Origin: Mycolicibacter kumamotonensis
GTDB taxonomy: Bacteria > Actinomycetota > Actinomycetes > Mycobacteriales > Mycobacteriaceae
DNA: 42,214 nucleotides
Reading direction: 5' to 3'
NCBI RefSeq assembly: GCF_002086285.1
Contig: NZ_MVHU01000038.1
Location: 1 to 42,214 of the forward strand
Shown here in pieces: positions 16,407 to 25,173 of the stretch (positions are counted from its first letter, which is position 1; the number at the start of each line of letters is the position of its first letter). The notes below the pieces were generated by a model. It ran no database searches, had not been told where the DNA came from, and saw nothing but the letters and a program-made list of their open reading frames with translations. Both the position numbers and the translations under genes were made by a program.

Positions 16407-17384
16407 TCAGTACGAACCGGTCAGCGCGAACACCAAGGAATCGAACAGGGCCTCGAACAACCCACTGCTGAGGATCCCGCCGTGCGCAATGGCGTTGACG
16501 GCGGCACCGATGTTGTCGATGTCATCGGAGATGTCGACGTAGGTCAAAAGACCGTCGGTCGAGGTGGTTGCGTCGGCGATCTGCTCGGGCGCCAACCCCA
16601 GATACTCGCCATGCCGAATGAGGCCGGGCACCAGCTCGCCCCACAGGCCCCAGGTGTCGAAGTTGCCTTGCCAGTCCGCGGCGAAGTCATTGTCGATCGT
16701 GTAGATCGTCGCCGGGTACAGATCATTCGGCGTCACCAGGCCCAGGACGTCTTCCAGGTCGAAAAGCTTGACGATGAAGTTCGTGATATCCGGACCGAAT
16801 ACCGCGTTCAGGTCGGCCAGCACGTTGGGCCATATTCCGTCCGCGGTGTCGGGGCTGCCGATGAACACGAAGTGCAGCAGCTCGCTGGGGACGCCGGCTT
16901 CGGCGAGCCGGGTCATCGCGACTGAGCCGACCGCAGCGCCCTGCGAGTACTCGAACACCGTCAACGGATGCTCGGCGCTGTAGGCCCCGGGGTTCGCGGC
17001 GAGTGCATTCTCCACGGCCAGAACCAGATTCGACGCGCCGGTAAGAGTGCTGTGACCCTGTTGAAGCAGTTGGGGGGTGGTCAGCACCTGCAATGCAGCG
17101 CTGCACGGGTCGGTGCCGTCCATGTAACAGACCGTGGAGCCGGTCGCGCCGTCGTTGAAACCCAGCGCATTGAGATACAGCGTCTCGGCGGCCCGCGCGA
17201 AATCCACCGATGGGGTGGGCTCAACGGTTCCCCCGATGATGATCGCCGTCTGACTGCCCGAGAGCGGACCGTCTGCAGACAACAGGGTCACCTGGGTGTC
17301 AGCGGCTTGGGTGATCGGCGCTGTAGCGGCGCCGACGAGCATGGCAATGGCGGTGACGTGGGTAAACATCCCGTATCCGTTCAC
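16407..17384 (-). CDS. Secreted PE-PPE-domain serine hydrolase with altered nucleophile elbow
   Basis: The 325-residue product has a Sec signal peptide (to about residue 28, Thr-Gln-Ala-Ala-Asp) and then the PE-PPE domain, an alpha/beta-hydrolase fold used on mycobacterial acyl substrates. The nucleophile elbow reads Glu-Tyr-Ser-Gln-Gly, so the first Gly of the Gly-Xaa-Ser-Xaa-Gly motif is a Glu, unlike the two paralogues further on. Other family marks are present ('LLQQGHSTLTGASNLVLAVENAL', 'LHFVFIGSPDTADGIWPN', 'YLGLAPEQIAD'). There is no PE or PPE head, so it is the stand-alone exported type. GTG 17384 has AAGGA upstream. Confidence 0.85.
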   Translation of the reverse strand: MNGYGMFTHVTAIAMLVGAATAPITQAADTQVTLLSADGPLSGSQTAIIIGGTVEPTPSVDFARAAETLYLNALGFNDGATGSTVCYMDGTDPCSAALQVLTTPQLLQQGHSTLTGASNLVLAVENALAANPGAYSAEHPLTVFEYSQGAAVGSVAMTRLAEAGVPSELLHFVFIGSPDTADGIWPNVLADLNAVFGPDITNFIVKLFDLEDVLGLVTPNDLYPATIYTIDNDFAADWQGNFDTWGLWGELVPGLIRHGEYLGLAPEQIADATTSTDGLLTYVDISDDIDNIGAAVNAIAHGGILSSGLFEALFDSLVFALTGSY

Positions 17385-17485
17385 CGTCGCATCCTTTCAT
17401 TCTGGACCGAGGACGGACCGAGTTTTGCGAGACAACGGTGGCGAGTGGTATCCAGCGCGGGGGGTGTCGACGGCCGGGTGACACG

Positions 17486-17761
17486 ATGGCGGGTGTGGCC
17501 CGCGTTTACCGATTAGGTCCAGCACGACGAGTGGTCAATACCGTCATCAGATTTCTGGTTCCGGCGATGGTCGCCGGCCCGGTGCTGCGTCGATACGTAC
17601 AGGATGTCAAGGTCACCCGGCCCTACTTCGACCTCGGGCCCGCCGATCCTGAAGCCGCGTTCGTCGGCGAAGCTGCCAAGCACCCGGTATTCGAGCTGAC
17701 GCCCGAAAGCGGTCCACGGGCAGCTGACCCATCCTGCTCGACACTGACCGCCAACGTCTGA
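17486..17761 (+). pseudogene. Internally deleted F420 (deazaflavin)-dependent nitroreductase-family gene
   Basis: The 91-residue frame begins like the deazaflavin-dependent nitroreductase family ('ARVYRLGPARRVVNTVIR'), and from residue 46 onward it matches the family's C-terminal end ('LRRYVQDVKVTRPYFD', then 'AAKHPVFEL'). The central 70-80 residues that form the split-barrel core and F420 site are missing, with the two ends joined in frame near residue 45. A normal member is about 150 residues. It is therefore probably a non-functional remnant, unless a small protein is still made. The family assignment is from memory of its ends and is moderately sure. Confidence 0.5.
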
Positions 17762-17834
17762 ATCCTGGCCGTCCGGGGCGAGACAGGCCCGGCAAAGACG
17801 GGCCTGCCTGGCATCGCCTCGCTACCCTCGATGT

Positions 17835-18818
17835 GTGCCGGACTCAACGAACCGCCCAACCGGTCGACGAAAACTGCACCCAGATCGCGCCGGCTCCGAC
17901 GGCGGTGACGGCGATGCTGCCAACCCCATCGTTCTCGATGTGGAGGGCTCCGGTGTCCAACCGCCGGTCACCCCGCGGGTGCGCCGGGCCTTCTGGCTAC
18001 TGGAGCGAGTCGCGCCGGCAATCGGTTCGCGGTGGGCGACTGAATTGTGGTGCACCCCACCGGTCATGGAGTCGAGTCTGCGGATGCCGCCCGGCGTTCC
18101 GCCCGGTCAGCCGCTGGAAGCGCACTGGAACGGGCACCGGATCGTGGGCGAGGCCTGGGGCGAGGGACCCCCGGTCTATCTGGTGCACGGCTGGGGCGGG
18201 CGTCGCCCGCACCTGGGCATGTTCATCAAACCTCTCGTCGGATCCGGGCATCGGGTGATCGCGTTCGACCTGCCCAGCCACAACGAGTCCGATCCGGGCG
18301 CGCTCGCCCCCGGTCGCACCACCGCCATCGAATGCGCCGAAGCGGTGGCAGCCATGATCCGGACGCACGGGCCGGCCCGCGCGGTTGTCGCCCACTCCCT
18401 CGGGGCCAACGCGACCGCCTTCGCGGCGTCGTGGGGAGCGACGGTCGGACGTTTGGTGTTCCTTGCGCCGATGGGCGAGTTCCCGATCTACCTTGATCTG
18501 TTCGCCGTGCGCCACAACTTCGGACGACGGATCCGCGCCGGCCTGCATCGACGCCTGGAACGCCGAATCGGCATGTCGCTGGAGGACACCAACATGGTTC
18601 GGATCGCCCAGAAGACCGGCTACCCGCCGCTGCTGCTCATCCACGACCCCGACGACCCCGAGACACCCTATGAGACCAGTGAACGTGTCGTCGCGTCTTG
18701 GCCGGGCGCCGACTTGATGACGACACAGGGACTCGGCCAGCTGGCGCACTTCCGAATCTTGCGACACCGCCCCGCGATTCGCGCGGGCGTCGAGTTCATC
18801 GGACCCGCACAGGGTTGA
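17835..18818 (+). CDS. Alpha/beta-hydrolase
   Basis: The 327-residue hydrolase has an oxyanion-hole motif 'LVHGWGGR' at about residues 115-122, the nucleophile Ser in Ala-His-Ser-Leu-Gly-Ala-Asn near residue 188, an acid in 'LLIHDPDDPETP' and a His in 'LAHFRI' near the C-terminus, so the triad is complete. The first 40 residues are polar and probably disordered. No signal peptide is visible. The substrate is unknown; esterase or lipase activity is likely. Start GTG 17835. Confidence 0.8.
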   Translation: MPDSTNRPTGRRKLHPDRAGSDGGDGDAANPIVLDVEGSGVQPPVTPRVRRAFWLLERVAPAIGSRWATELWCTPPVMESSLRMPPGVPPGQPLEAHWNGHRIVGEAWGEGPPVYLVHGWGGRRPHLGMFIKPLVGSGHRVIAFDLPSHNESDPGALAPGRTTAIECAEAVAAMIRTHGPARAVVAHSLGANATAFAASWGATVGRLVFLAPMGEFPIYLDLFAVRHNFGRRIRAGLHRRLERRIGMSLEDTNMVRIAQKTGYPPLLLIHDPDDPETPYETSERVVASWPGADLMTTQGLGQLAHFRILRHRPAIRAGVEFIGPAQG

Positions 18819-18852
18819 AAAGCCGGCGCAGCAGCGGCGGAGCAACCAAGAC

Positions 18853-19881
18853 CTAGATGCTGGTCCGCCGCAGCCGCTGCAACCGCCGCATCCCGGCGGC
18901 CGCCACCTTCTCCGGGGCCGGGCGCAGCGCGTCCTCGAGCTGCGCGCGAACGCCCTCGGTGTCGAGGTGCGTGCCGATCGCGACGAGATGGCTGGCATCT
19001 GAGCCCGCAGGCTCGGTCACCACATGCACCGACGTGCCGACGACGTTGACCAGGTAGTGACGCTTGCCGATCCCGACGGTGCCTTTGATCCGGTAGACGC
19101 CCTGCGGCGGCCGCTCCAGTAGGTCGATGAGCGGCCCGGGGTCAACTGCACCGTCACCCACGACGGTGACCGCCGTGGAGTGCACATGGTCGTGATGCTC
19201 GTCGTGACCGCCAACAGCCTCCTCGAGAAGCAGCTCCCGAAACGACATCTGCCCGGACTCCCCGCCGTCGCTGACGTCGTAGAGCAACCGGGGGTCCACG
19301 CGTCCGGCCACCGCGCCCACCACGTAGGCGTCGGGATTCAGCTCGCGTACACGGGCTTCCACCCGGGCAAGAGTTTCTGGGCGAGCGTGCTCGGCGATCC
19401 GATCCAACTTGTTGACCACGATCAGAGACGCCGCGCCGTAGCGCAGCGGGGGAGCGTTCCCGGTGTCGACGGTGTCGAAGTGTTCCGCCGCGTCGATGAC
19501 GTCGACGACGCCGCCGTGGCGAATCCGCTCCACTCCGCTGAACCGAATCATGCGGGATATCGCCGTGGGTTCGGCCACCCCACTGGCCTCGATGATGATC
19601 GCGTCGAGCGCCAGCTTCGGGTCGGCCAGCTTCTCCAGCGCGTCATCGAGCCCGCCCTCGTCGGGAAGACAGCAGATACATCCTCCGGCGATGGACACCG
19701 GCTCATCGACCTGGCCCGTGACCAGGCCTGCGTCTACGTTGAGTTCACCGAAGTCGTTGATAACGACGCCGATTCGCGCACCCGGTGCGCGCAGCACATG
19801 GTTGAGCAGTGTGGTCTTGCCGGCCCCGAGATACCCCGTCAGCGCGATGACGGGGATAGCGGGCGTGTTGCGATCGGCCAC
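18853..19881 (-). CDS. CobW/COG0523-family metal-chaperone GTPase
   Basis: The 342-residue G3E GTPase has the P-loop in 'LTGYLGAGKTTLLN', the metal-binding Cys-Xaa-Cys-Cys motif in 'GGCICCLPDEGG', 'EASGVAEP' (switch/Walker B region) and the guanine-specificity Asn-Lys-Leu-Asp. A His-rich stretch (Gly-His-Asp-Glu-His-His-Asp-His-Val-His) sits before the CobW C-terminal domain. Members deliver zinc or cobalt to target proteins. GTG 19881 lacks a ribosome site, but a GATAAT sits just upstream (minus strand), so a leaderless message is plausible. The exact metal is not defined by sequence. Confidence 0.85.
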   Translation of the reverse strand: MADRNTPAIPVIALTGYLGAGKTTLLNHVLRAPGARIGVVINDFGELNVDAGLVTGQVDEPVSIAGGCICCLPDEGGLDDALEKLADPKLALDAIIIEASGVAEPTAISRMIRFSGVERIRHGGVVDVIDAAEHFDTVDTGNAPPLRYGAASLIVVNKLDRIAEHARPETLARVEARVRELNPDAYVVGAVAGRVDPRLLYDVSDGGESGQMSFRELLLEEAVGGHDEHHDHVHSTAVTVVGDGAVDPGPLIDLLERPPQGVYRIKGTVGIGKRHYLVNVVGTSVHVVTEPAGSDASHLVAIGTHLDTEGVRAQLEDALRPAPEKVAAAGMRRLQRLRRTSI

Positions 19882-19943
19882 CCGGCCATTATCGGCGGTA
19901 CCCGCGCCAGTGCGTGACCGTGGGGTGGATGCAAGCCGGCTCT

Positions 19944-21461
19944 TCAGTTGCCGTACAGATGCAGCGCCCGGCCGGTCACGGTGGCCACATCGCCGCTGAG
20001 CCCTGCGATGGGCGGACCGCCACGCTGATGGATCACGTTCGCGAGAACGATCACGTACGTGTCCGAGCCCGGGTCGATCCACAGCGTCACGCCGGTGAAC
20101 CCGGTGTGCCCGAAGCTCCCGATCGGAAAGATCATCCCGCGCGGCCGGGAGTGCGGCGTATCGCTGTCCCAGCCGAAGCCCCGGAGATCCTGGCCGCTGA
20201 TCGCCGGATAGTTCGCGGCCAGCAGCGGATCGATCCTATTGGGCGTAGCCGCATTCGCTTGTTGTGCAGCGGCGTTCGCGGCCGCGACCTGTGCGCCGTC
20301 GTGCCCGGGTTGCTGGGGAGTGGTCATCAACTGCAGGGTCGATCGCCGCAGCGGGAACGGGCTCGGGCGGCCCGCGAGCCGATCGAGTAACGCCTGGGCG
20401 TACCTGCCGATATCGCCGGCGGTGGAGAACACTCCGGCGCTGCCGGCTACCCCGCCCATGCGCCGCGCCGTCGGGTCCTGCACGGCGCCGCGCAGCAGTT
20501 GGTCGTAGTCGGGGTTGATCCCGGGGGTGTCCTCGTCATGTGCGGTCGGCGCGATGCGGGCCAACAGGTCGGTGCTCCAGCTACCCGCCGGGCAGTCGTC
20601 GTCCGGGGATGCGCTCGCGTCCCAGGCGATGGCTGTACCGCGGATCTGGTGGGGTCCACAGGCTTTGGCGGCGGGCAGGTAGCGGGTGTCGGTCATGCCC
20701 AGCGGAGTAAAGATGTTGTCCTGCACGTAGGTGTCCAACGGTTGGCCGCTCATCGACTCGACCAGCGTGCCCAGGATGATGAAGCCGATGTCCGAGTAGT
20801 GGAAAACCTCGCCGGGGCCGAATTCCAGCGGTGCGGTCAGTGCGCGATGAACACCGCCGGCCTTGTCGGCCTCGGTCAGGCCCCACGGGCCCTGGTGGCT
20901 CAGATCGCCCCCGATGCCCGAGGTGTGGGTGAGCAGCATGCGCAAGGTCACCTGGGCGCGTCGGGGGTCGTCGGCCCCGTTGAACTCCGGCAGGTAGGTC
21001 TGCACCGGTTCGTCGATCTCGACCCGGCCCTGTTCGTACAGCTGCAAGACGGCGACTGCCGTCGCGAGGCACTTCGTCAACGACGCGATGTCGAATATCG
21101 TGTCCTCGGTCATCGGTTCGGCCGGCGAGGGTGAGCCGTCGAGCCCGGGTTCGCCGTCGAGTTTGCGCACGCCGAAGGCGCCGCTGAAGGCGATCGTGCC
21201 GGCGTGCCCGATCCGGACCACCGCGCCCGGCAGCCGGGGGACCGCGATCGCGTCGTTCATCAGCGCAGAGACCGGTGCGACCAGCTCCTCGCGAGGCAGG
21301 TAGGGCGCATCCTCGCGTGGTGTGCCGGGCACCGTGGCGGCCGGGGTGCCGGTGTGCGGTGGCGGGGGCTCCGGGTGGTTACACGACGGGGCCGCCGCCA
21401 GCGCGAACGCGACGACTCCCACGGCGCAGGCCCGGGTCATGCGCGATCGCGACATGGTCAC
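19944..21461 (-). CDS. Lipoprotein serine hydrolase, beta-lactamase / class C family
   Basis: The 505-residue protein has a signal peptide with lipobox (Ala-Ala-Ala-Pro-Ser-Cys), a Pro-rich linker, and then a class C beta-lactamase/D-aminopeptidase-type domain. The catalytic Ser-Xaa-Xaa-Lys is Ser-Leu-Thr-Lys ('FDIASLTKCLATAV'), the second motif Tyr-Xaa-Asn/Ser is Tyr-Ser-Asp ('VFHYSDIGFIIL'), and a His-containing 'GSFGHTGFTG' serves as the third. It resembles the Lpq-type esterase/penicillin-binding-like lipoproteins of mycobacteria. It probably acts on an ester or peptide in the cell envelope. Starts at 21461, 21455 or 21440 are all possible. Confidence 0.82.
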   Translation of the reverse strand: MTMSRSRMTRACAVGVVAFALAAAPSCNHPEPPPPHTGTPAATVPGTPREDAPYLPREELVAPVSALMNDAIAVPRLPGAVVRIGHAGTIAFSGAFGVRKLDGEPGLDGSPSPAEPMTEDTIFDIASLTKCLATAVAVLQLYEQGRVEIDEPVQTYLPEFNGADDPRRAQVTLRMLLTHTSGIGGDLSHQGPWGLTEADKAGGVHRALTAPLEFGPGEVFHYSDIGFIILGTLVESMSGQPLDTYVQDNIFTPLGMTDTRYLPAAKACGPHQIRGTAIAWDASASPDDDCPAGSWSTDLLARIAPTAHDEDTPGINPDYDQLLRGAVQDPTARRMGGVAGSAGVFSTAGDIGRYAQALLDRLAGRPSPFPLRRSTLQLMTTPQQPGHDGAQVAAANAAAQQANAATPNRIDPLLAANYPAISGQDLRGFGWDSDTPHSRPRGMIFPIGSFGHTGFTGVTLWIDPGSDTYVIVLANVIHQRGGPPIAGLSGDVATVTGRALHLYGN

Positions 21462-21505
21462 AGCATCGACGGTAACGAGCTGTACGGACTACCACGACCG
21501 ACGCG

Positions 21506-22486
21506 CTAGACCTCCGGCGGGAACCAGAAGTCGAGGGTGTCCTCGACCCCGCTCCAGGGGATGCCCAGCCAGTCGCCGAAGAAGCCCTCGATGTTGCCGA
21601 AGGCGCTGTAGACGAAGGCCACCGCCGAGTAGAACAGGCCTTCCCACCAGCCGCTGTCGACCAGCCCGTGCGGCCACGCGTTGAGCCAGGCACCGAACTG
21701 GTCGAAGTCACCGGAGATGTCGATGTCGGTGATCATCCCGTCGGAGGTTGCCACGTGGTTGGCCACCTGATCGGGTGTGAGCCCCAGGTACATCATGTGC
21801 TCGTAGAACAACCCCAACTCGGAGGTGGACGTTGGGTCGGTGACCGGGTCGCCGGGGATCGTGTAGTCGGTCACCGCGAACGCGTCGTTGGGGGTCTGGA
21901 CGCCGTTGAGCAGGGCGGTGTCGAAGAAGTCGGGAGATGAGCCGCCACCCATATCCGGCGACGCGGTGTCCGCCCCGACCGGATTGCCGATGAACACGAA
22001 ATGCAGCAGGTCCGAGTCGACGCCGTCGTGGGCCAGCTGGGCCATGGCGATCGAACCGGCCGTGGCGCCCTGCGACCACCCGAACACGAACAGCGGGTGC
22101 TCGGCGTCGTAGGCGTCCGGGTTGGCGTTGAGTTCGGCGTGCACCGCCCGCACGATCTCGGCCGCGCCGACGAAACTGCTGTGGCCCTGCTGGATGAGGG
22201 CCGGGGTGGACAGGATCCGCAGCGGCGCGTCGCAGACGCCGGCGCCGACCACGCACGAGGCCGCGTCGTCGCCGCCGTCGAACCCCAAGGGCTGCAGGAA
22301 GAGGTCTGCCGCGGTCTGGGCGAAGGCCGGCGACGGCGTCGACAAGATCGTCGGGCCGACGAAGAACGCCGTGCCGGAAAGCAGGCTCACGTCGATCTGC
22401 GTGGCGTGTGCCGCCGGAGCGGCGTATACGCCGCCCGCCACGGTGCCGGCAATCGCGATCGGGGCGAAGGCCTTGGTCAGTATCAC
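21506..22486 (-). CDS. Secreted PE-PPE-domain serine hydrolase (divergent pair, left)
   Basis: The 326-residue product has a Sec signal peptide (to Ala-His-Ala-Thr near residue 29) and a PE-PPE domain with an intact elbow Gly-Trp-Ser-Gln-Gly. It is closely related along its whole length to the gene at 22710-23690: both share 'TKAFAP', 'FAQTAADLFLQPLGFD', 'GHSSFVGAAEIV' and the C-terminal 'YSAFGNIEGFF' type end. The two lie head to head 223 bp apart. The start is GTG 22486; no strong ribosome site is visible. It probably hydrolyses acyl esters or thioesters of envelope lipids. Confidence 0.85.
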   Translation of the reverse strand: MILTKAFAPIAIAGTVAGGVYAAPAAHATQIDVSLLSGTAFFVGPTILSTPSPAFAQTAADLFLQPLGFDGGDDAASCVVGAGVCDAPLRILSTPALIQQGHSSFVGAAEIVRAVHAELNANPDAYDAEHPLFVFGWSQGATAGSIAMAQLAHDGVDSDLLHFVFIGNPVGADTASPDMGGGSSPDFFDTALLNGVQTPNDAFAVTDYTIPGDPVTDPTSTSELGLFYEHMMYLGLTPDQVANHVATSDGMITDIDISGDFDQFGAWLNAWPHGLVDSGWWEGLFYSAVAFVYSAFGNIEGFFGDWLGIPWSGVEDTLDFWFPPEV

Positions 22487-22709
22487 GGGCGCCCCCCACC
22501 ACCGGCCTGCCGGCTACCGGAAACTAAAAATTACCTGAGGGCGATCATGGCAGGCGCGCCCGGCGGAAGTCAATGACCGGCCGCCGAATAGCGCTGGCCA
22601 GCGCGCACATGCCGGGGGCTTCTCCATTGACTCTCCTGACGCAAGAATGGCATTATCGGCTCTTCTAGTTCGGTCGACCAGCTCTTACATAAGCCCTAGG
22701 TGTGTCGGA

Positions 22710-23690
22710 ATGAACGTAACCAAAGCTTTCGCTCCTCTCGCGGTCGCGAGCGTCATCGCCGCCGGCGCCGCCGGCACCCCGGCAATCCACACGACGCTCG
22801 CACATGTCACGCTGCTGTCGGACACCGCGATCTTCGTCGGCGGCACCATGCTGCCGACGCCGTCGGCGACCTTCGCCCAGACCGCGGCCGATCTGTTCCT
22901 GCAGCCGCTGGGATTCGACGCCGGAGACGACCCGACGGTGTGCGTGATCGGCGTCGGCGACTGCGACTCCCCGCTGCAGGTGCTGAGCACCCCGCAACTC
23001 ATCTTGCAGGGCCACAGCAGTTTCGTCGGCGCGGCCGAGATCGTAGGGGCGGTCCAGGCCCAGCTCGAGGCCAACCCGGGCGGCTTCGACGCCGACCATC
23101 CGCTGTTTGTGTTCGGCTACTCGCAGGGCGCCACGGCCGCCTCCATCGCGATGGCGCAGCTGGCCCACGACGGCGTCGACCCGCAGGCGCTGCACTTTGT
23201 GTTCATCGGTGACCCATCCGATGCGAACGGCAGCTGGCCGAACAACACCAGCGACACCCTCTGGGACCGGCTGTTCGACATGCCCATCCTCAACGGCAAC
23301 CAGACCCCCAACGACGCTTTCCCGACAACCATCTACACCTTCCCGGGTGATCCCGTCGCCGACGCCGGCTCCAACTCGATCCTCGGGCTGTTCTACGAGC
23401 ACGTCATGTACCTCGGGCTCACCCCCGAGCAGGTCGCCGACCACACCGGCACCGTCAACGGCATGATCACCAACATCGACATCTCCGGTGACATCGACCA
23501 GTTCGGCGCCTGGCTCAACGCTTTCGGTAACGGATTGCTCGACAGCGCCGGGTTAGACGCCCTGTTCAATTCGATTGTGGCCTTTATTTACAACGCTTTC
23601 GGCAACATCGAGGGCTTCTTCACCGACTGGATGGGCGTCGACTGGGGCGGGGTCGAAGATACGCTCGACTACTGGTTCCCGGCGGCCTGA
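22710..23690 (+). CDS. Secreted PE-PPE-domain serine hydrolase (divergent pair, right)
   Basis: The 326-residue paralogue of the preceding gene is on the opposite strand. It has a signal peptide and then the PE-PPE domain with elbow Gly-Tyr-Ser-Gln-Gly ('FGYSQGATAAS'). It carries an insertion around 'NGSWPNNTSDTLWDRLFD', where the partner has a Gly/Ser-rich loop. ATG 22710 has AGGTG eight bases upstream; longer in-frame starts would bury the signal peptide. The two signal sequences and catalytic regions are near-identical in layout, so an inverted duplication is likely. The shared 223-bp promoter region shows no copy of the composite operator. Confidence 0.87.
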   Translation: MNVTKAFAPLAVASVIAAGAAGTPAIHTTLAHVTLLSDTAIFVGGTMLPTPSATFAQTAADLFLQPLGFDAGDDPTVCVIGVGDCDSPLQVLSTPQLILQGHSSFVGAAEIVGAVQAQLEANPGGFDADHPLFVFGYSQGATAASIAMAQLAHDGVDPQALHFVFIGDPSDANGSWPNNTSDTLWDRLFDMPILNGNQTPNDAFPTTIYTFPGDPVADAGSNSILGLFYEHVMYLGLTPEQVADHTGTVNGMITNIDISGDIDQFGAWLNAFGNGLLDSAGLDALFNSIVAFIYNAFGNIEGFFTDWMGVDWGGVEDTLDYWFPAA

Positions 23691-23795
23691 GCGGTCTGGT
23701 CCGGCCGCGGCGTTTGACGCGTCGACGAAGCGGCAATCCCAGGAGTTCGGGCCGGCGACTTCGACGCCGACCTTGACGGCTAAGGGGACCGGTCC

Positions 23796-25161
23796 ATGGG
23801 CTTCGACCTCACGCCGACGGCGGCGCAGCACGACCTGGCCCGCCGCGCCCACCAATTCGCCGAATCGGTGATCCGGCCGGTCGCACTCGACTACGACCAG
23901 CGCCAGGACTTCCCGTGGCCGGTGCTCGAGGAGGCCGCGACGCTGGGCTTCTACAGCCCGTTGTTCTACCGCGACCTGATCGGCGATTCCACGGGCCTGT
24001 CGTTGCCGATGTTCATGGAAGAGCTGTTCTGGGGCTGCGCCGGCATCGGGCTGGCGATCGTGATGCCGGCGTTGGCGCTATCAGCGATCGGGCAGGCCGC
24101 CACCGCCGAACAGATGCTGCAATGGGCGCCGGAATGCTTCGGCACGCCGGGCGATCTCAAACTAGCGGCCCTGGCGATCTCCGAGCCCGAAGGCGGCAGC
24201 GACGTCCGTAACCTGCGCACCACCGCCCGCCGTGACGGCGAGGACTGGATCATCGACGGCCACAAGATGTGGATCGGCAACGGCGGCATCGCCAACGTGC
24301 ACGTGGTCAACGCGGTCGTCGACCCGGACCTGGGCCACCGGGGTCAGGCGCTGTTCATCGTGCCCGGCGGCAGCCCGGGGCTGGAATTGGTGCGCAAACT
24401 CGACAAGTTGGGCTGCCGGGCCTCCCACACCGCCGAACTGCGGTTCGACGGCGTCCGCATCCCGGCGGACAATCTGCTCGGCGGTCAGGACAAGCTCGAC
24501 CACAAACTCGCCAAAGCCCGCGAAATCCTGTCCGGCGCTGCGTCACCCGGTTCGGCAACACTGAGCACCTTCGAGCAGACCCGGCCGATGGTCGCCGCGC
24601 AGGCCATCGGGATCGCCCGCGCCGCCCTGGAATACGCGACCGACTACGCCACCCGCCGGGAGGCCTTCGGCGGCCCGATCATCGACAACCAGGGCATCGC
24701 GTTCCCGCTGGCCGAGCTGGCCACCGCGATCGACGCCGCGCGGCTGCTGACCTGGCGGGCATCGTGGATGGCCGCCAACGGGATCGCCTTCAACCGGGGC
24801 GAGGGGTCGATGGCCAAGCTGGCCGGTACGGGTCACCGAGCGTGCCATTCAGACCCTGGGCGGCTGGGGCTACATCACCGACCATCCGGTAGAGAAGTGG
24901 TACCGAGATGCCAAGTTGTACACCATCTTCGAAGGCACGAGCGAGATTCAGCGGATGGTGATCGCGCAGGCGCTGGGCGCGGCGGTCGGCACCCCGCCGC
25001 TGCACGTCGAGATCGAGCCGTCCGGCGGTCCGTTGAACCGGATGTTCGGTCGCGGCACACCCCTGCGTACCCGGGCCGCGGCCGGCGCACTGGCGATGCA
25101 GGACCGCATCCCCGCACCGGTGCTGCGGGCAGCCATGAAAGTCCTGCGTCCGCCGAGATGA
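23796..25161 (+). pseudogene. Acyl-CoA dehydrogenase, frameshifted
   Basis: The first frame (23796 to about 24824) encodes an acyl-CoA dehydrogenase N-terminal and middle part: 'PTAAQHDLARRAHQFAESV', 'LAISEPEGGSDVRNL' (flavin/substrate region), 'GHKMWIGNGG' and the helical region to 'GSMAKL'. The continuation 'VRVTERAIQTLGGWGYITD', 'WYRDAKLYTIFEGTSEIQRM' lies in the next frame from 24826 to the TGA at 25159-25161. About six residues (of the type Ala-Gly-Glu-Val-Ala) are missing at the junction. A deletion of 11 nt explains both the missing residues and the frame change. The catalytic base region and the flavin-stacking C-terminal end would be lost, so the gene is probably dead unless this is a sequencing error. 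Confidence 0.8.
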
Positions 25162-25173
25162 CGGATCAGGTCG

